In this document: in pieces, positions 61,250-64,000 of the stretch | How positions within the stretch are numbered: the stretch's first letter is position 1 | Layout: each line of letters starts with the position of its first letter | Assembly (NCBI RefSeq): GCF_001428605.1 | Contig: NZ_LMID01000012.1 | Location: 372,001 to 436,000 of the forward strand | Direction of reading: 5' to 3' | Source of the DNA: Sphingomonas sp. Root720 | GTDB lineage: Bacteria > Pseudomonadota > Alphaproteobacteria > Sphingomonadales > Sphingomonadaceae | DNA: 64,000 nt | Made by a program: the position numbers and the translations under genes | The notes under the pieces: model-generated | Seen by the model: the letters and a program-made list of their open reading frames with translations, nothing else | What the model was told of the DNA's origin: nothing | The model's database searches: none

Positions 61250-61623
61250 GCCAGCACCCGGCCGAGCGCGAGGCCCGCGAACAGCATCAGCACCGATCCG
61301 GCGACCGAGGACACCGCATAGGCGCCGGCGATCATATAGTCGCCGCGCGACAGCATGTTGAAGGTCTCCAGGGTGAACGCCGAAAAGGTGGTGAAGCCGC
61401 CGAGCACGCCGACGCCGAGGAACAGGCGCAGCGGCTCGCCCTCGATCGGCGCGCGCGAGACCACGGCGGCCAGGACTCCCATCAGCAGCCCGCCGAGCAG
61501 GTTGACGATCCAGGTGCCGAACGGGAGGCCGGGGCCGAGCTGTCGAAGCGCGACCGTGCCGATATGATAGCGAAAGCCGGCGCCGATCGCGCCGCCCATC
61601 ATGACGAGAAGAAGAGGGGGCAT
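61246..61623 (-). CDS. crcB: Fluoride channel CrcB/FluC
   Basis: Dual-topology fluoride exporter, 125 residues and four helices. Signature GVLGGFTTFSAFTLE near residue 73, FGTWIVNLLGGLLMG near 35 and the N-terminal GGAIGAGFRYH. Homodimers form the double-barrelled channel. No fluoride riboswitch is seen upstream, in contrast to many crcB genes. It heads the crcB-rluC-HAD run. Confidence 0.95.
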   Translation of the reverse strand: MPPLLLVMMGGAIGAGFRYHIGTVALRQLGPGLPFGTWIVNLLGGLLMGVLAAVVSRAPIEGEPLRLFLGVGVLGGFTTFSAFTLETFNMLSRGDYMIAGAYAVSSVAGSVLMLFAGLALGRVLA

Positions 61624-61684
61624 GCCCGCCCTTTAGCCGCTGCGGCGGCCATGCGCCAGTGCGGGCGCGGACGCGGCTATGCGG

Positions 61685-62227
61685 CTATCGAGCGTCGGCG
61701 TCGCGAATCAGGATCGTGCCGGCCGACCCGCCCGCCGCGGGATCGATCGTGATGGTCAGCCGGTCGCCGTCGCCCTTGACGGCGGTCACCGTCGACGAGC
61801 CCTTCGCCTCGCTCACCTTGACGTCGCGGAAATCCTCGCGGGGCGCGGCGGCGGCATAATAGGCCGCGACCTGGCCCGGGGTGGCGGGGCTGGTGAAGCG
61901 CATCTCGACGACCCCGCTGCCAAAACCCTTCTGGTCGGTGATGTTGATCCCCGACAGCTTGGTGCCGGGATAGAGTTTCATCCCGTCGATATCCATATTG
62001 TCGCCGCCCAGCTCCATGCCCGGGATCTTCACCTTGCCCTCGATGCCGGGCAGCGAGACCGAGACGCCGTCGGCGCCGTCATGGGCCGCGATCGCGACAT
62101 TGCCGTCGGCATCGATCTTGACCGAGGCGGCATCCTTTGCCCCCGCCTCGTCCTTGCCGACCTTCATCTCGCAGGCGCCGAGCAGCAGCAGCGGCATCAC
62201 GGCCCATCCCAGCACGGCCTTACGCAT
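61685..62227 (-). CDS. Lipoprotein of unknown function
   Basis: 180 residues. Signal peptide ending in the lipobox LLGAC (Cys19), then a Lys/Asp-rich linker and a beta-rich domain with GVSVSLPGIEGKVKIPG, DIDGMKLYPGTKLSGINI and SPATPGQVAAYYAAAA. A possible sorting Asp is absent at +2 (Glu), consistent with outer-membrane delivery. AGGAGG before the ATG fixes the start. No characterised family recognised. Confidence 0.75.
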   Translation of the reverse strand: MRKAVLGWAVMPLLLLGACEMKVGKDEAGAKDAASVKIDADGNVAIAAHDGADGVSVSLPGIEGKVKIPGMELGGDNMDIDGMKLYPGTKLSGINITDQKGFGSGVVEMRFTSPATPGQVAAYYAAAAPREDFRDVKVSEAKGSSTVTAVKGDGDRLTITIDPAAGGSAGTILIRDADAR

Positions 62228-62321
62228 CGTCAACCTCCTGGACGGTTCGGAATCGGGTAAGTGTGTTATACCCATATGACACCGGTTGCAATCCTGGCCG
62301 GCTTGGACGAAGCTGCCGGTC

Positions 62322-62543
62322 ATGTTCAACATGATCTCGCTGGCGATCGGCATCGTCGCACTGCTGGGCGCGATGCTCGGCTTCTTTCCGTTCCTGGGCT
62401 GGATGAACTGGGCGATCGTGCCGCTCGCGCTGATGGGCGCCGCCTTCGGCATCCTGTCGCATCGCGACAGCGGGCGGCGGCTCAACAGCTTCGTGCTGGT
62501 GGTCGGCATCGTCCGGCTGATCATGGGCGGCGGCATCTTCTGA
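62322..62543 (+). CDS. Small two-helix membrane protein
   Basis: 73 residues, with hydrophobic segments MISLAIGIVALLGAMLGFFP, MNWAIVPLALMGAAFGILS and FVLVVGIVRLIMGGGIF. Its stop codon overlaps the start of the next gene (TGATG), so translation is coupled. The start is not well fixed; an upstream TTG at 62286 is possible. No family recognised; the pattern is frequent in small inner-membrane proteins. Confidence 0.65.
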   Translation: MFNMISLAIGIVALLGAMLGFFPFLGWMNWAIVPLALMGAAFGILSHRDSGRRLNSFVLVVGIVRLIMGGGIF

Positions 62544-62965
62544 TGGACCCCGCCGCGCTGGTCGAGCGGTTGGGCCTCACCCCCCATCCCGAGGGCGGCT
62601 GGTACCGCGAGACCTGGCGCGAGCCGGCCGGCGACGGGCGCGGCCATGCCACGGCGATCTACTTCCTGCTCGAGGCGGGGCAGCGGTCGCACTGGCACCG
62701 GGTCGACGCCGCCGAGCTGTGGCTGTTCCATGCCGGCACCGCGATCGACCTGCTGATCGCCCCCGACGGGAACGGCCCGGTCGAGACGATCCGCATCGGC
62801 GCCGACGTGATCGCCGGCGAACGGCCGCAGGGGCTGGTGCCGGCGGGACGGTGGCAGTCGGCCGAGACGCGCGGCGGCTGGGCGCTGGTCAGCTGCATCG
62901 TCGCCCCCGGCTTCGACTTCGCCGGCTTCGAACTCGCCGCGCCCGGCTGGGCCCCCGTTTCATGA
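62543..62965 (+). CDS. Cupin domain protein (DUF985)
   Basis: Double-stranded beta-helix protein of 140 residues. DUF985 layout: LTPHPEGGWYRETWREP near residue 12, SHWHRVDAAELWLFHAG (metal-type His), VPAGRWQSAETRGGWALVSC and the family-typical end VAPGFDFAGFEL. Enzymatic role unsettled; relatives bind small molecules or sugars. Coupled to the small membrane protein gene. Confidence 0.9.
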   Translation: MDPAALVERLGLTPHPEGGWYRETWREPAGDGRGHATAIYFLLEAGQRSHWHRVDAAELWLFHAGTAIDLLIAPDGNGPVETIRIGADVIAGERPQGLVPAGRWQSAETRGGWALVSCIVAPGFDFAGFELAAPGWAPVS

Positions 62966-63078
62966 GACGCTGAAACCGTCTCGCGACCGGCGGGATTGCT
63001 TGCAGAATCGACGGGCACGCGGCAGTCTCGGATGTCTGGCGATGGGGGCGTCGCCGAGTGTGGGGGCTCAGCGCGTAG

Positions 63079-63765
63079 ATGACACCAGCCGAACTCGCCG
63101 CGCACCTGCCGCCGGGCAGCGTCTTCGCGGAGTGCTCCGAAGCCCAGTTCGCCGATCTGCTGTCGATCGGATCGCTCCAGGCGACCCGCGCCAACGAGGA
63201 GGTGCTGCGCCAGGGCGACGAAGGCACCTCGCTGGTGCTCGTGCTCGACGGCGTGGTCCGCATCTCGCTGGTGACGCCCAACGGCCGCGAGATCATCCTC
63301 GACTATGCCGAGGCCGGCGCCGTGCTCGGCGAGATCGCGGTGCTCGACGATCAGCCGCGTACCGCGTCGGCGACGGCGATGTGGGCCGGGCGGTTGCTGC
63401 GCATCCCGCGTGCCAGCTTCTTCGGCTTCCTCGAACGCCACCCCAAGGTGGCCGTGCGGCTGCTGCGCGAGATGGCGCGCCGCCTGCGCGAGACCGACAG
63501 CACGATCGAAAGCGACCGCGCCTTCGCCACCGCGCCGCGCCTCGCCCGCTATCTCAAGCGGCTGGCCGAACAGAAGATGCATGGCGCGAAGCTGACCCGC
63601 GACCTCAGCCAGTCGGAACTCGGCAGCTTCGTCGGCATCAGCCGCGAGAACATCAACCGCCAGCTCGCCGCCTGGGCGAGCGAGGGGGTGATCGAGCTGA
63701 CCCAGGGCAAGATCCGCATCGTCGATCCCGACTATCTGACCCAGATCGCCGAAGCCGTCGAATGA
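63079..63765 (+). CDS. Crp/Fnr family transcriptional regulator
   Basis: 228 residues. N-terminal cyclic-nucleotide-type beta-roll (about 20-130; VLRQGDEGTSLVLVLDGVV, GAVLGEIAVLDDQPRTASA), dimer helix, and C-terminal winged helix with LSQSELGSFVGISRENINRQ and EGVIELTQGKIRIVD. The Fe-S cysteines of FNR are absent, and the cAMP-contact residues cannot be judged by eye. No target site is evident nearby. Upstream of an rluB-type gene, same strand. Confidence 0.9.
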   Translation: MTPAELAAHLPPGSVFAECSEAQFADLLSIGSLQATRANEEVLRQGDEGTSLVLVLDGVVRISLVTPNGREIILDYAEAGAVLGEIAVLDDQPRTASATAMWAGRLLRIPRASFFGFLERHPKVAVRLLREMARRLRETDSTIESDRAFATAPRLARYLKRLAEQKMHGAKLTRDLSQSELGSFVGISRENINRQLAAWASEGVIELTQGKIRIVDPDYLTQIAEAVE

Positions 63766-63817
63766 TCGCTTCAAGGTAAAACTGGTGCGCAGCGCCCGGC
63801 GGCGCTACATCGCCGAA

Positions 63818-64000
63818 ATGCGCCCCCCCCAGAAGAAGCCGCCGGGCAAGCCCCTGCCACCGCCGAAGCGCGGCCGCCGCCAGGCGCGCACCGCCGCGCC
63901 CACCGTCTCGGCCAACCCGCATCCGGCCCGCGCCGCCGCCGCCAAGAGCGGGCGCGAGCCGCAGCGGATCGCCAAGCTGCTCGCCCGCGCCGGCATCGCC
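63818..64000 (+). CDS. RluB/RsuA-type pseudouridine synthase, N-terminal fragment
   Basis: Reading frame open to the right edge of the window (61 codons visible). It starts with a basic, proline-rich tail (PPQKKPPGKPLPPPKRGRRQ) and then REPQRIAKLLARAGIA, which is the beginning of the S4 domain of the RsuA/RluB family. A run of eight C bases follows the second codon. The catalytic domain lies outside the window, so the family call rests on the S4 start alone. Confidence 0.7.
   Translation, partial: MRPPQKKPPGKPLPPPKRGRRQARTAAPTVSANPHPARAAAAKSGREPQRIAKLLARAGIA

Noticed and set aside
61624-61684. Fluoride riboswitch before crcB
   Set aside because: The 61-bp leader shows none of the conserved GGCGAUGG-type core.
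1-64000. CRISPR array, prophage, insertion sequence, tRNA or rRNA genes, toxin-antitoxin or known defence systems
   Set aside because: No regularly spaced repeats, transposase, integrase, phage or defence domains were recognised, and no intergenic region folds like a tRNA by eye.

Overview
This is a 64-kb chromosomal stretch of a high-GC alphaproteobacterium, most probably Sphingomonadales (Sphingomonas/Rhizorhabdus-like). The evidence is the gene set: MipZ instead of MinCDE, a DivK-type receiver, an alphaproteobacterial SspB, DUF3572, the mitochondrial-type F1 chaperone Atp12, the lptC-lptA-lptB-rpoN block and many ATGA/GTGA-coupled genes. No rRNA, tRNA, IS element, prophage or CRISPR array was seen. 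About 82 protein genes pack the window, and no gene-free gap exceeds 300 bp. Genus is inferred, not shown.

Layout. 1-14.6 kb: queG (cut by the left edge), exported MsrB, a glycine-rich twin cold-shock protein, TerC, RNase D, LPS transport (lptC, lptA, lptB) with sigma-54, a TauE permease, then hisG-hisD-nusB, a GDT1/TMEM165 manganese exporter behind a yybP-ykoY riboswitch, dps, rpmG and divK. 14.6-27.4 kb: a RidA / GDPD-like / GNAT operon, panC, mipZ with a membrane J-protein, phosphomannomutase, a ligase-associated helicase, an outer-membrane barrel protein, dnaN and glutaminase. 27.4-43.1 kb: glyoxalase genes, a run of envelope hydrolases and proteases, aminopeptidase N, a GT-C-like membrane protein and an 1118-residue GH18-deacetylase-glycosyltransferase fusion. 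43.1-50.8 kb: infC, a secreted monooxygenase, thrS and an Mla lipid-transport operon (mlaE with fused STAS domain, mlaF, mlaD, PqiC-like lipoprotein). 50.8-64 kb: CHAP amidase, hisB-hisH-hisA-hisF, sspB, fumC, gmk, atp12, rluC, crcB, a Crp/Fnr regulator and the start of an rluB-type gene cut by the right edge.

How genes work together. Histidine synthesis is split over two loci, hisG-hisD with nusB and hisBHAF. The window has only a short-form HisG, so a HisZ partner must lie elsewhere. Envelope biology is the strongest theme: LPS export (Lpt), phospholipid transport (Mla), sugar nucleotides (PMM/PGM), a polysaccharide synthase/deacetylase/hydrolase fusion, CHAP and M48 enzymes.

The least ordinary content is non-coding. 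A family of about 90-bp inverted repeats has five good copies and three degenerate ones. A separate about 105-bp two-hairpin element occurs twice and supplies a stop codon to its neighbour gene each time. A third inverted repeat lies inside the his operon and provides the ribosome-binding site of hisA. Other points of note are a GDPD-family protein that has lost several catalytic residues, and the trimodular GH18/CE4/GT2 protein. Nothing in the window looks like a new defence or mobile system.
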